A stretch of 64,000 bases of DNA, from assembly GCF_040717535.1 (NCBI RefSeq), contig NZ_JBFEFI010000001.1:1-64000 (forward strand), written 5' to 3'. Below, piece after piece: positions 1-9,523 of this stretch. A program made the translations under genes and the position numbers. The DNA is from Thalassoglobus sp. JC818 (GTDB lineage: Bacteria; Planctomycetota; Planctomycetia; Planctomycetales; Planctomycetaceae). Positions within the stretch are counted from its first letter, which is position 1. Every line of letters begins with the position of its first letter. The notes beneath the pieces are model-generated. The model was not told the DNA's origin. It was given only the letters and a program-made list of their open reading frames with translations, and did no database searches.

Positions 1-156
1 GTGATTTTTTGCCGACTTCTCCAATCATCAGAACGAGTTTTGGCTGCGGAAGAGATTTTTCAGCAATCAGTGCGGTTACGCCGACAATCACGTACTGCCC
101 AGAAAGTTGCGGATGCCGAATTCAAGCGATTATTGAAGGGCAGATCGTCGATGTAA
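1..156 (+). CDS. C-terminal end of an unidentified protein (partial)
   Basis: The first frame is open from the window edge to a TAA at 154-156 and would encode at least 51 residues ending in KGRSSM. The visible part is rich in Arg, Lys, Gln and Glu and looks helical (for example VADAEFKRLLKG), which is more protein-like than the other frames here. The start lies outside the window and no family was recognised. It could be a chance open frame. The 244 bases between its stop and the next gene hold nothing I recognise. Confidence 0.3.
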   Translation: MIFCRLLQSSERVLAAEEIFQQSVRLRRQSRTAQKVADAEFKRLLKGRSSM

Positions 157-400
157 TCAGCGACTCAGCGTTTGATGATCAACACGGTTGAAAGCCATGT
201 ATGTCTCGCTCTCCCAAGTTAGATTGGAAAATCGAGACAGAATCCGTCAAAGAACATGATGCAAATCTTGAGATTCATCGCTTTGAGAAATGAATGACGT
301 GCCCTTCGTTTGCAACTCGCGGCGAGTGTCACGATGTTTCAGAAACCTCTCTTCGTTGAGAGAAGACTAGCCTCGTCCAACACTGACGGACTCTAGAACA

Positions 401-1357
401 ATGGCCGACCCCAATCTCACCCCTCTCCAGTTTCTGCAACGTTACCAGAACTTGAAGGTTAACTATTTCCCAAGTGATGGAGGGGCATTTCAACAGTTCA
501 CAGGAATCAAACTGCGACGCTACTACATTAATTCGTCCCGGAAAGTTGTGATCAAAGATCTCGAAGACAGAATCGCGGCGAATAAGGTCGACGGATTGAC
601 AAAGGACGAGCGGCGAGAAAACCGAAGGCTCGAAGGAAAGATCGCTCACAAAAAGCAATCCAACAAAATGCAGGAGCTGGTCAGCAAGCTCAAAAAGGGG
701 CGAACGAAGGATGTCCGTTTCACATTGCAGGAGGTTCGGTACGGGAAAGGACTGCCAGAAGACTACGAACTCTTCTTGGGGCTGGCCGCAGCTGCCGGGA
801 TGTGCGATGTCGGCAATGGTCCTCCGACGCGTCAGAGCATTCAAAAGTTTCTAGATGACAGCATGATGGGAATCGATTGCAGCGGCTACGTGAGTGCTTA
901 CTATGCCGCCCGCGGTGGTATCCCAGAGTCAACAATTGACAAGGTCACTCGAAAAGGTGCATCCAGTTGGGGAGAACGTCGAGGGAACAAGAAAATCACG
1001 CGCGTTCAGGACATCCGCATGGGGGACTGCCTGGTCAAAGTTCAAAGGAACGGAAAACTCATGCCGGGGATCGGCCATATCATGCTGGCTGCCGGTCCTG
1101 GACGTGCCGATTCCAGCCCGACGATGGAATTCAAACCACTCAACGTCAATAGCGGGAAAGGTGGCGAATATATGGGAGAGTCGAGAGGCGCTTTGTATAT
1201 CTGTGAATCGCGTGGTGGTGGCCTCAAGCATGGTCCCGCGTACTTTAAGGACGGTTTCCCAAACAAGCGCAGTCCTTACTTCATGATCCGTCGACACGGA
1301 CTTGCGCAGTGGCTTCGTTGCATCGTGGTGAGACCAAACTTCATGACGAATCGATAG
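401..1357 (+). CDS. NlpC/P60-like cysteine peptidase domain protein
   Basis: The protein has 318 residues. The C-terminal half carries an NlpC/P60-like signature: Cys160 in GIDCSGYVSAYY is the expected nucleophile and His226 in PGIGHIMLA the expected general base, with MGDCLVKV between them. Family members usually cleave cell-wall peptides or related amides; the substrate here is unknown. Residues 50-105 are very rich in Lys, Arg and Glu and probably form a charged helix. There is no signal peptide, so the protein is probably cytoplasmic or exported by an unusual route. No strong Shine-Dalgarno precedes the ATG at 401, but it is the first start in a long frame. Gene and frame are fairly sure; the peptidase assignment rests on the two motifs. 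Confidence 0.6.
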   Translation: MADPNLTPLQFLQRYQNLKVNYFPSDGGAFQQFTGIKLRRYYINSSRKVVIKDLEDRIAANKVDGLTKDERRENRRLEGKIAHKKQSNKMQELVSKLKKGRTKDVRFTLQEVRYGKGLPEDYELFLGLAAAAGMCDVGNGPPTRQSIQKFLDDSMMGIDCSGYVSAYYAARGGIPESTIDKVTRKGASSWGERRGNKKITRVQDIRMGDCLVKVQRNGKLMPGIGHIMLAAGPGRADSSPTMEFKPLNVNSGKGGEYMGESRGALYICESRGGGLKHGPAYFKDGFPNKRSPYFMIRRHGLAQWLRCIVVRPNFMTNR

Positions 1358-1496
1358 AGGGCCACCGAAGCCATCTACTTTAGTAGAACACCTGCGAGTT
1401 GAGATCAGCGTTTGATCAAAGCAAGATGCTTGGAGCGCAAGAAGACACCTCTGGTAGCCCACAGAATCGCAGGATCGGAAAGTGTCTCGGCCGCAC

Positions 1497-2675
1497 TTAT
1501 CGATTCATCGTTCGGAAGGTTTGGTGCCACGGACTCCATGGAGACCAATCACCGTCTTTGCTCTGCTGCCTGACTCGAGAAACGAAGGTCTTGCCACCAG
1601 GTAATGAATTCTTTCCGGCTAACTCATTGATGAACTGACCATGTTCAACGTCAACAGTGACTCGTTCAGATGAGTCGATAAGATTTGATCTCCAGACAGT
1701 CATCAAGTCGGATTCAACGAGTGCAAGTTCGACTTCCCATGCCTGTTGCTGGCCAGGACCAACATACTTCGATTTGATAAGGGTTGGATTAGAGTTGCAA
1801 TAAACGGGACCGATTGGCGCCGTGGAAACGACAAAGTTGTCGACCCAACGTGCCTGATCCACTGGAGAGCCCTGATTCCAATAGGCTTCGAGAAATACGG
1901 CATTTATGCCACGTTCATTGAAGGTCCCTCGCCAATCGAGATTCGTGCGTTCAGACTCTAACTTCCCATCGATCCAAAGTTGGTTGATGCCATCTTTCTT
2001 ACCGGGAGTGTTGAGCTTGGCTCTTGCCTCCACGCAGACCCACCATCCGAGACCGTCGCGGCCATGAAGTTTGAACTCGGAAGCAGGCCGATTGCCTAAC
2101 CATCGCAGGTTCTCGAAGTCGTTGTACCGCGTTGAAACCAGAGCCCCGTCCTTAACACCGCTTGCGGGATCCAACGTCAGTGCGTCACCACTACTCCAGA
2201 CGTGAGCGATCATTGCTTGTCGCCAGCCAGGAGGCACGAGACTCGTCGCCCGTGAGAGTTTTGCGGGACCTCCTCCCGCCCAATCGATCGGATGTTTGAC
2301 ATAGATTCGCCAGTAGACGTCGTCAAACGATTCCTTATTTCGCAAGACATGCTTTGTATAGGTCGGAGAGTCTCCAAAGAAAATTCTTCGCCCGCCAATC
2401 CCTTTGCTTCCACGATCATACTGCATCTTTAGAGACTTCCCGGTTCCGCCAAAACGGACTGAGTCGGTTAGGTCTCCTTCTTTCTCCGGATATTGATCCT
2501 GAAGTGTTTCGTCATCGAAGTCGTCGTACCAGATCACATGCGAGTCGTGTTCATGGAGTTGATTGTCCACCAGAACTACGCTTTCGATCCGGGGTGACTG
2601 TGGCAGCTCACCGCCACTTCCAGAATGTGGGTGGACCAGGAATAGAGTGACGACAAATGCCAACAGTTTTTTCAT
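1497..2675 (-). CDS. secreted protein with jelly-roll (concanavalin-like) fold, function unknown
   Basis: The protein has 392 residues and begins with a clear signal peptide (MKKLLAFVVTLFLV followed by a short polar stretch), so it is exported. The first 250 residues have the aromatic, Gly- and Asp-rich pattern of a LamG or polysaccharide-lyase-like beta-sandwich: WYDDFDDETLQDQYPE, VYWRIYVKHP, LGWWVCVEARAKLNTPGKKDG and NQLWIDGKL. The last 110 residues may be a second beta domain. It lies 19 bases after the DUF1501 gene and is probably co-transcribed with it. An earlier in-frame ATG at 2690 would add five residues (MTVGS); the later one was preferred because it starts the signal peptide. Carbohydrate binding is inferred from fold only; no catalytic motif was identified. 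Confidence 0.7.
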   Translation of the reverse strand: MKKLLAFVVTLFLVHPHSGSGGELPQSPRIESVVLVDNQLHEHDSHVIWYDDFDDETLQDQYPEKEGDLTDSVRFGGTGKSLKMQYDRGSKGIGGRRIFFGDSPTYTKHVLRNKESFDDVYWRIYVKHPIDWAGGGPAKLSRATSLVPPGWRQAMIAHVWSSGDALTLDPASGVKDGALVSTRYNDFENLRWLGNRPASEFKLHGRDGLGWWVCVEARAKLNTPGKKDGINQLWIDGKLESERTNLDWRGTFNERGINAVFLEAYWNQGSPVDQARWVDNFVVSTAPIGPVYCNSNPTLIKSKYVGPGQQQAWEVELALVESDLMTVWRSNLIDSSERVTVDVEHGQFINELAGKNSLPGGKTFVSRVRQQSKDGDWSPWSPWHQTFRTMNR

Positions 2676-2694
2676 AGAGCCGACAGTCATACTC

Positions 2695-3963
2695 TTAGGA
2701 CAGCAATCCGGGAATCGTTGAACCGTCTCGAACCAAAGTGATGGGGCGCCCGACGTTGGCGTTGTATTCGGTTCTGGGATCAATGCCGATGTTCTGAAAG
2801 AAGGAGGCTGCCAAGTCGTCCGGAGTAAAACCATCTCCGATGGGCCCCTCTGCCTTATCGTCCGTAGCACCGATGACCTGGCCTGCTTGAACACTTCCAC
2901 CAGCCATCAGCGAGCACATCGCGCGAGCCCAATGGTCTCGCCCCGCATTCCTATTCACTTTTGGAGTCCGACCGAATTCGCCGGTCACCAAGACGGACGT
3001 TGAAGCCAGACGACCTTGTTCTTTCAAACGATCCAACATCGCCGTTAGCGACTGATCAAAGTTTGGTAACAATTCACGTCCCAGCTGATTGAAATTGTCT
3101 TGATGCGTATCCCAGCCTTCAAGCAGGACAGTCACGAATCTGACTCCAGCTTCAATGAGCCGAGTTGTTAGGAGCATGCTCTGACCGAATTCATGTCGGC
3201 CGAACCGATCCACTTCTTGTTCCTTTTCGAGCGTCAAGTCAAAAGCTGATCGAGCCTTCGTAGAACTGATAATCTGATAGGCCTGATCGGAAAAGCGGTC
3301 GAGGCTACGGACGGATTCGTCGAGTTCTTCGTATTCAGCAAACGCGGTATCGATATCTTCGACAAGTTGGCGGCGCTTGCGGTATCTCCCCAGTGTCATC
3401 GTCCCATCGAGAGTGATTCCGCGAACACGAAAAGGTTGGCCATACCGCGGTTTTTCGCCAGTAGAGAGGGGGCCGTATTCGGCACCAAGATAGCCCGGTC
3501 CTTCAACCGGGCGCTCGATCGAAACGAATGATGGAAGATCGGGAGTCGCTGGGAATTCCTTACTGACAACTGATCCGTACATCGGATAATCAACGACCGG
3601 AGTTGGCAGGTTTCCGGTCATCAAGTACCGCGTTCCCAGTCCATGATCAGCCAAACTGTGCGTAATTCCACGAACTATCGCGTATTGATTTGCGCGTCGA
3701 GCTAGTTTTGGAAGGTGTTCGCAAATCCCAACTCCAGGCACTGAAGTTGGGATGGGTGAAAACAGACCTCGATATTCGGCGGGCGCTTGCGGTTTCATGT
3801 CGAAAGTGTCTTGGTGGGAAGGTCCTCCTCCGAGGAATACCAGCACCGCAGAGCGGCCGTTGTCACTCTGGTTTTCGGCATGTGCGAACCGCAAATAGTC
3901 GCTGAGCGTCAGGCTCGCTCCTAAGGAGCCAACTTGCAGAAAGTGTCGGCGTGATACAGGCAT
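2695..3963 (-). CDS. DUF1501 family protein with Tat-type signal
   Basis: The product has about 422 residues and opens MPVSRRHFLQ, a twin-arginine signal, so it is predicted to be exported folded. It then follows the DUF1501 pattern: VLVFLGGGPSHQDTFDMKP, YAIVRGITHSLADHG, RFVTVLLEGWDTHQDN and VTGEFGRTPKVN near the C-terminus. DUF1501 proteins belong to the alkaline-phosphatase/sulfatase-like superfamily and in planctomycetes are regularly paired with DUF1549/DUF1553 cytochrome proteins, as here; their biochemical role is not established. The ATG at 3963 was chosen over the upstream one at 3990 because it places the RR motif at residues 5-6. It is 27 bases downstream of the DUF1549/1553 gene and probably forms an operon with it. 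Confidence 0.9.
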   Translation of the reverse strand: MPVSRRHFLQVGSLGASLTLSDYLRFAHAENQSDNGRSAVLVFLGGGPSHQDTFDMKPQAPAEYRGLFSPIPTSVPGVGICEHLPKLARRANQYAIVRGITHSLADHGLGTRYLMTGNLPTPVVDYPMYGSVVSKEFPATPDLPSFVSIERPVEGPGYLGAEYGPLSTGEKPRYGQPFRVRGITLDGTMTLGRYRKRRQLVEDIDTAFAEYEELDESVRSLDRFSDQAYQIISSTKARSAFDLTLEKEQEVDRFGRHEFGQSMLLTTRLIEAGVRFVTVLLEGWDTHQDNFNQLGRELLPNFDQSLTAMLDRLKEQGRLASTSVLVTGEFGRTPKVNRNAGRDHWARAMCSLMAGGSVQAGQVIGATDDKAEGPIGDGFTPDDLAASFFQNIGIDPRTEYNANVGRPITLVRDGSTIPGLLS

Positions 3964-3990
3964 AGCGAATTCCCAACTCCAAGGCGTCAA

Positions 3991-6408
3991 CTATTTGATA
4001 AGTAAGAACTCTTTGGTGTTCAAAAGTGCCCAGAGAATGTCTTGCATCCCGTCTGTGATGGACTCAGCACTCGCCAAATGAGTCAGGCTCCGTTCGAGCT
4101 CTGCTTCGTTTGGTAAACGGCACAAGGCCCTCATCCATGCCTCTTCAATCAACGCGGTCCGTGACGAAATTTCACTTTGAGCTTCGAGGTTCGCGATCTC
4201 CTGCAGCCAGCCGCTGTTTTCCAGTCTTTGTTCAATGATTGGGTCGTTCTGGAGGAAGACGGTTTGCAGAAGTGTAGGGGCATTGTTTCGTTCGCAGTCA
4301 CAATTCGCGACTCGCTCCGGTTTTCCGAATATTTGCATTGCATACGTACCCGCGAGTCGCATAGAGAGGTGACCAGACGCGCGTCGAGTGAGGTCGGTGC
4401 GAACCTCTTCCGTAGCATCGCTCGCTGTAACGACTTGCTTCACGCTATCGTAGACGACTTCCGCAGGCATGCGTTTGGGAATCGTACGGCTATAGTTCTT
4501 GCGATCATCTTGATTATTGTGGCTCGGCTTCCAGCTACGCTGATAAGTTCGACTAGAAACAATTTCCCGGTGCAGCCATTTCATATCATAGTTGTGCTCA
4601 ATGAAACTCTCAGTGAGCCAGGCCAACAACTTTGGGTGTGTGGGCGGATTCGCAGGATTCAAATCATCCGGTGGATCGACAATCCCTCTGTGAAAGTAAG
4701 CACTCCACACACGATTGACGAACGCCTGTGCAAACCATGGATTGTCCGGCTGACTCATCCAATCCATGATCTCTTCGCGCGGATCGAGCTCACCTTCCAA
4801 CGTGACTTTCTTACTGCGGAGTAACGAAATCTCCACGGAGGTCTCCCGCTCTTTGATGTACAACTCTCGCCAAGGAAAAACACTCCCTTTTTCCAGCTGT
4901 CTTAGAGCATCGTTGCGAACGGGAGAGCCATCATCGTCGCCTGCATTCATGCCGACTCGCTGAGCCATTTGGCGGTATTGTTCTAAGTCGTCGGAACGTA
5001 CACCGAATTTCAGCGTTTCGAAAAAGCGACTGAATTCCTGGTAATCAGCCTGGGTCCATTGTGCGAACGGATGCTTGTGGCACTGAGCGCATTGCAAACG
5101 TAAGCCGAGAAAGTTGTGAGCAAATGCTTCCGCAGCCTGGGCCGGTTCCTGCATGCTACGGCGTGTCCAGTAGTGCGGCATTGTCTCCCGAGATGAGAAT
5201 TCCGAACCGTCAGAAAAATACGCAGAAGTTTCGGCAGCGTACTCCTCGTAAGTCTGTCCAGGGAGCCGACTCTTCGCCAAGACAATTCGCTCGACGATCT
5301 CATCATATGGTGCATTGTTTTCGATTCGCTTGAGAAGCCACATATACCATTGAACCGAAAGTTCCTGACTCAATTCCGCCTGTTGTTGCGGATTGCAGCC
5401 GGTGTAGTCGCAAAGTTTGTTCGCCCACCAGGCTGCATATGCTGGTCGATCGAGTAACTCGTCGATTTTTCGATTACGCTTGTCTTCACGAGAATCTTTC
5501 AGAAAGCTTCGAACCTCATCGGGTGTCGGAAGAGTGCCCGTCAAATCGATGCTCACGCGTCTCAGAAATTCTGAGTCTGAGCATAGCTCCGAAGGTGTGA
5601 GCTTTAGCTTGTTGAGTTTGGTCTCCACGAACTGATCAATTGGTGAGTCCACTGAATCGATTGACGATGGCTTAAATCCCTGCGATGACGCAGCACGCAT
5701 GACGGGGACGGACCCAATTCCATTGTCGTAGAACGCAATGACGTGTGTGTCACCGTCCCCTTTTGAAGTAACCTCTCCGTCTGCGTTGACTGTCGCGACT
5801 GAGTCATCATTGATGCGGTATCGACAGAGCGGGGTGACATCCTCTTCGTCGCCGTTCCTCCAAATTGCGATGACTCGAAGTTGTGCGCTCTCGACTCCGT
5901 CTCCAAATAAGATCTCTGTGGGAAATAACTCCAGTCGTTGTAGCTCTTGCGGCTGACTCTGTTTGCTGGCCCCCGCTTCGATCCAGCGATGAATCAAATG
6001 GTACTCCCACGAACCTGTACGGAATCGCTCACCTCCCTCATGTTCGACTTTCATGGTCGGCTTGGTGAGAATGAGGCTTTCGGCGGGATTTAATGGATCA
6101 ATACGTTGCCCGACTTCGGAAGTCGCCTCTCCCGTCAGTCCACGATGGTCCATGTCAAAGTCATAACCGAACAAGGAGAGCCGAAAATTGCCACGCCCCT
6201 GAAATGAGCCGTGGCAATTCCGGCCGTTGCATCCTAGCCGTCCCAGGAGTGGCGCGACATGCCGCTGAAAATCAGGAATTCCATCCGGCTCTGCGACTCG
6301 GTAGCGTTGATTGGCGGGCGGTAGCGTCTCTGATGCAATTCCCCAAGTACACACCAAAACAACAAGGAGAAAGCAGCAGGTTCGAAACTCAACACATGTT
6401 CGAAACAT
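3991..6408 (-). CDS. planctomycete cytochrome c / DUF1549 / DUF1553 protein
   Basis: The protein has 805 residues with an N-terminal hydrophobic export segment (CCFLLVVLVCTWGIA). Order of domains: a planctomycete cytochrome-like module with LGCNGRNCHGS, a bacterial Ig-like (Big_2-type) stretch around residues 185-235 (VTPLCRYRINDDSVATV), DUF1549 with its second CxxCH (LQCAQCHKHPFAQW), and DUF1553 at the C-terminus (DNPWFAQAFVNRVWSAYFHR). Proteins of this build are abundant in planctomycetes, are thought to bind haem outside the cytoplasmic membrane and often sit beside DUF1501 or sulfatase genes; their substrate is unknown. It is the first gene of a three-gene minus-strand set. Confidence 0.92.
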   Translation of the reverse strand: MFRTCVEFRTCCFLLVVLVCTWGIASETLPPANQRYRVAEPDGIPDFQRHVAPLLGRLGCNGRNCHGSFQGRGNFRLSLFGYDFDMDHRGLTGEATSEVGQRIDPLNPAESLILTKPTMKVEHEGGERFRTGSWEYHLIHRWIEAGASKQSQPQELQRLELFPTEILFGDGVESAQLRVIAIWRNGDEEDVTPLCRYRINDDSVATVNADGEVTSKGDGDTHVIAFYDNGIGSVPVMRAASSQGFKPSSIDSVDSPIDQFVETKLNKLKLTPSELCSDSEFLRRVSIDLTGTLPTPDEVRSFLKDSREDKRNRKIDELLDRPAYAAWWANKLCDYTGCNPQQQAELSQELSVQWYMWLLKRIENNAPYDEIVERIVLAKSRLPGQTYEEYAAETSAYFSDGSEFSSRETMPHYWTRRSMQEPAQAAEAFAHNFLGLRLQCAQCHKHPFAQWTQADYQEFSRFFETLKFGVRSDDLEQYRQMAQRVGMNAGDDDGSPVRNDALRQLEKGSVFPWRELYIKERETSVEISLLRSKKVTLEGELDPREEIMDWMSQPDNPWFAQAFVNRVWSAYFHRGIVDPPDDLNPANPPTHPKLLAWLTESFIEHNYDMKWLHREIVSSRTYQRSWKPSHNNQDDRKNYSRTIPKRMPAEVVYDSVKQVVTASDATEEVRTDLTRRASGHLSMRLAGTYAMQIFGKPERVANCDCERNNAPTLLQTVFLQNDPIIEQRLENSGWLQEIANLEAQSEISSRTALIEEAWMRALCRLPNEAELERSLTHLASAESITDGMQDILWALLNTKEFLLIK

Positions 6409-6441
6409 TAACTGGATCCCGGGGCACGAGACATTCCAACA

Positions 6442-9057
6442 TTACAACTTCCGTACACTCTCAATTACACTTAGCTGGTCGCCGAGTTTTTGCGGGTGTT
6501 CGACTCCCACCTGAATCTCGTCACCAACAGAAATACCATGGTAAGTCTCTTTCTTGTTCCAGAAGCCGCTTAGCATAACTTGCTTGCCGATGACGCTGTC
6601 TGCATTCTCCGATCGGTCGTTCTCAAACGATTTCACGACATCAGTGACTTCGATTGTCAGGTCCCAGAGATGTTCATCCTTCTTGATGACTCTACCTTTG
6701 AGTACACCCCGGAATCCTCGAAAAGTATCAGGCAACTCGGGGTAATCACCTTTCTTAACAGGAGCGACTTTCCGTAGGACCTCACCGACTCTCAGACCGT
6801 CTTCTCCATCGTATAACGCGCCGAGCTGCAGGGTTTCGCCGATTCGTGTGACGACCAAAGCATCCAACAATGACGACGGAACCTCATTCAGATCGACGTT
6901 CTTTCCAATCAGAGACTTTGGGGCAGGCGCCGTGTTGTTATTCCAGACGCGCGGGACCGCATCGACGGTGATCGTAAAGGTTCCGCGCTCGACATCTTTT
7001 TTCACAAGCCGTCCGACGAGCATTCCTCGGAAACCTTGAACGCCTCCCTCTCGTTTCATACCTTCGACAGCACCGTCGTCCAGTCGCATGCGATCCATGG
7101 CAACTTCGTCACCGGAGCGTACGAATTCAGCGACTGTGAGGTGATCACTTTGGCGTCCAATGTGCTGCATGCCGACTTCGAGACGACTACCGACCTTAAG
7201 ATCGTGATAGGTCTCTTTTCGATTCCAGAACCCAGCCAGCATCATGGTTTTGCCGACAATGCTTTCGGGCTTCTTCGCACTACTTTCCTTCCAGACATCC
7301 TGGATCTTTCGAACTTCTACAATCAGCTCGAACGTTTCAGGGTCCTTCTTTTTAACGTCTGCCACCACTGAACCGTGAAACCCGCGAAACTCCTCGGGAA
7401 GAACTGGATAGTCTTCTGCGTTGTAAGGAGCCACTTTTCGAAGGAGTTCTCCCGGAAACACCAGTGCGTCTTCGGCGTGCTTACACTCGAATTCGATCGT
7501 TTCACCGATACGTGTGGTCACGAGCACGTCAAGAAATCTACCGAAGACTCCCTCAATTTGAATCGACTTACCAACAATCGATTTGGGATCCTCCGCCTTG
7601 CTGTTTCTCCAAACTCTTGGCACTGCGTCAATGACAGCTACGAAGGAGCCTTTCTCTACGTCCTTGGCAGCCAGACGACCTACGAGCATGCCGTTGAAAC
7701 GTCGAATTCCAGCAGGCAATTCTTCGGGTGTGGAATTCAGCTCGACAGCCTGAGTCGCAGTGGTCTCACTCACCTCCTCAGCAGCAACCGGTAAGGTCAA
7801 TCCAAACAAAACGGCCAACGTTGAAAGCTGTGATTTCATTGTTCCTACCTGATTTGGAAGAGGTAACTGTTGAGACTTCGGAATGCGATTTCTTGCTACA
7901 GCTTGAGGTAAGAAAACGCTAACAGTGAACGCGATCATTATGAGACAAAGCAGCACCGTAAATTTGTCACGCGTTCTGATGGTTCGGTTGCAAGCAGTGC
8001 TGTCGAGCAAACGTTCAACTCGTTGTCCGAGTGGTGAACGGAATGCGACCATCCCTGCAACCAAACCCCACCCTGTGAAAGTAGAGTCGCGTTCGGAAAT
8101 GCGATCTCCCAACCGAATCAAACATTGCACGAGACCGCGTTCATCTCCGATAACCGTGACGGCAGCTTCATCGGCGGCAAAGTCCATCGCGATTTGCAGT
8201 TGTCTGCATGCGAATCTGTTGAGAGGCTGAAACAAGAAGAATCGTTTCAAAATTTGAGTGAGCAGGTTCCACTCAGCATCTCGATTCACGATGTGAGATA
8301 ATTCGTGTGCCAAAAGTGCTTCCCACTCGGCTTTGCAAAGCGTGGGGCTATTCTGGATTGGAACTGCGATAAAAGGCCTCCGAATGCCTGCCGTGAATGC
8401 TCCACCGATCTTCGGCGACTCGACCAATTCTACATTCTGCTTCAGACGCATTTTGACGCACAGTGCCGCCAACGCTTCATGAGCGTTGCCATCACGGCAT
8501 GAAGAGGACTTAATCCTTAAAGACCGCAATTGCTGCACGTGCAAGAAGAGTTGGGTCATACCAATACAAACTACCGTGCCCCACAGGCCGGTGATTAACA
8601 CGAGAAAGTTCTGCCGACTGAAACTGCTGGACTGCGATGTTTCAGAAGTCGCCGCAGCTAAGGGGAAACTTGAACCGTCCTTTGCGAACTGATTCCCAGG
8701 GTGAGTCACCATGGATTCTAAGAAGCTGTATTCGCTGAGTGGGAACCTGTTCTCAGTCGGGAAATCGGCCGCCAGATTCGCGAGTTTACTGTCTTCATCA
8801 GAAACAGCCGCCGACTCGTGATTCATCAGCGGGATTTGAACCCCGAAATGCGAATTTGGAAACACATTCATCAAGCTCGCGGAGCACACTGGCAGGAGAA
8901 GAGCCAGCTTCCAGGTTAGCGTTCGTAGCTTCGGCTGCGGGAATTTCTCAACTCTTTTTACGACCAGTGCAATGGCTGTGATGACCACGGTCGAGTGAAT
9001 CAGATATGTGATCAAAAAACTGGAGACGATCAACACGAATTCGAGGAAGATGCTCAT
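6442..9057 (-). CDS. BlaR1/MecR1-type M56 metallopeptidase fused to a repeat-containing secreted domain
   Basis: The protein has 871 residues. Residues 1-390 are an M56 membrane peptidase: N-terminal membrane helices, a zinc motif HELSH at 251-255, and a last helix near 368-388. M56 peptidases sense signals and inactivate a BlaI-type repressor, and a BlaI gene overlaps this one by 4 bases, so that role is well supported. Residues 450-871 hold two copies of an A-B unit: A begins RRFNGMLVGRL (452) or GFRGMLVGRL (675), B begins RGFHGSVV (558) or RGFRGVLKGR (780), and each B ends near AGFWNRKETYH or SGFWNKKETYH. Met407 (base 7839) starts a signal-peptide-like segment and is preceded by AGGTAGGA, so the C-terminal half may also be made as a separate secreted protein. 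Confidence 0.88.
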   Translation of the reverse strand: MSIFLEFVLIVSSFLITYLIHSTVVITAIALVVKRVEKFPQPKLRTLTWKLALLLPVCSASLMNVFPNSHFGVQIPLMNHESAAVSDEDSKLANLAADFPTENRFPLSEYSFLESMVTHPGNQFAKDGSSFPLAAATSETSQSSSFSRQNFLVLITGLWGTVVCIGMTQLFLHVQQLRSLRIKSSSCRDGNAHEALAALCVKMRLKQNVELVESPKIGGAFTAGIRRPFIAVPIQNSPTLCKAEWEALLAHELSHIVNRDAEWNLLTQILKRFFLFQPLNRFACRQLQIAMDFAADEAAVTVIGDERGLVQCLIRLGDRISERDSTFTGWGLVAGMVAFRSPLGQRVERLLDSTACNRTIRTRDKFTVLLCLIMIAFTVSVFLPQAVARNRIPKSQQLPLPNQVGTMKSQLSTLAVLFGLTLPVAAEEVSETTATQAVELNSTPEELPAGIRRFNGMLVGRLAAKDVEKGSFVAVIDAVPRVWRNSKAEDPKSIVGKSIQIEGVFGRFLDVLVTTRIGETIEFECKHAEDALVFPGELLRKVAPYNAEDYPVLPEEFRGFHGSVVADVKKKDPETFELIVEVRKIQDVWKESSAKKPESIVGKTMMLAGFWNRKETYHDLKVGSRLEVGMQHIGRQSDHLTVAEFVRSGDEVAMDRMRLDDGAVEGMKREGGVQGFRGMLVGRLVKKDVERGTFTITVDAVPRVWNNNTAPAPKSLIGKNVDLNEVPSSLLDALVVTRIGETLQLGALYDGEDGLRVGEVLRKVAPVKKGDYPELPDTFRGFRGVLKGRVIKKDEHLWDLTIEVTDVVKSFENDRSENADSVIGKQVMLSGFWNKKETYHGISVGDEIQVGVEHPQKLGDQLSVIESVRKL

Positions 9058-9434
9058 GATTTCCTCGCTGCTTTGGAAGCATGCTCATTGACGAGCTTTT
9101 TGATCCGCTCCAGTTCCTGCTTGTCAACTTGGTCGCTGGATAGCAGGTGGTTCACCAGCTCAGCAGGACTTCCACCGAAGACGCGATCTACAAGGTCGCC
9201 AACAATCGATTGTCCAGCACCGTCCTGCGTCACGAGCGGTCGATAGTAGTATTGCCGATCACTACTACGATGTGTGATGAGTCCCTTTCGTTCCATGCGT
9301 GACAATACTGTCGCTACCGTCGAGTATGCGAGAGGGGGATCAAGTCCCAGTAGCTCTTGCACCTCGGAAACGGTTGCTTCCCCACGTTCCCAGAGAACAC
9401 GCATGACTGCCAGCTGTCGACCACCAAGTTTCAC
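9054..9434 (-). CDS. BlaI/MecI family repressor
   Basis: The product has about 126 residues with the winged-helix pattern of BlaI/MecI repressors: LAVMRVLWERGEATVSEV, then YSTVATVLSRMERKGLI and RQYYYRPLV. These proteins bind DNA as dimers and are inactivated by cleavage by a partner M56 peptidase, here the next gene, which overlaps by 4 bases (ATGA). The start is decided by the ribosome site: GGGAGGTG (9441-9448, read on the minus strand) lies at ideal distance from the GTG at 9434, whereas the GTG at 9443 lies inside that site. A two-dyad operator lies 24 bases upstream, so autoregulation is expected. The target is not a beta-lactamase gene in this window. Confidence 0.92.
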   Translation of the reverse strand: MKLGGRQLAVMRVLWERGEATVSEVQELLGLDPPLAYSTVATVLSRMERKGLITHRSSDRQYYYRPLVTQDGAGQSIVGDLVDRVFGGSPAELVNHLLSSDQVDKQELERIKKLVNEHASKAARKS

Positions 9435-9457
9435 GTGACTCACCTCCCAAGAGATCT

Positions 9458-9485
9458 TCTACATTTGTAAAACTACAGATTGTAG
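9458..9485. promoter_or_regulatory. BlaI-type operator (two dyads)
   Basis: Two adjacent inverted repeats of the TACA/TGTA type occur directly upstream of the BlaI gene: CTACATTTGTA at 9459-9469 and CTACAGATTGTAG at 9473-9485. BlaI/MecI repressors bind TACA-TGTA dyads, so this is the expected autoregulatory operator. The spacing of about 14 bases between dyads would place two dimers roughly on the same face if helix distortion is allowed. Confidence 0.7.
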
Positions 9486-9523
9486 AACTGGAAGTCAATC
9501 CTCTTAGGAAACCGTTGGAGTAG

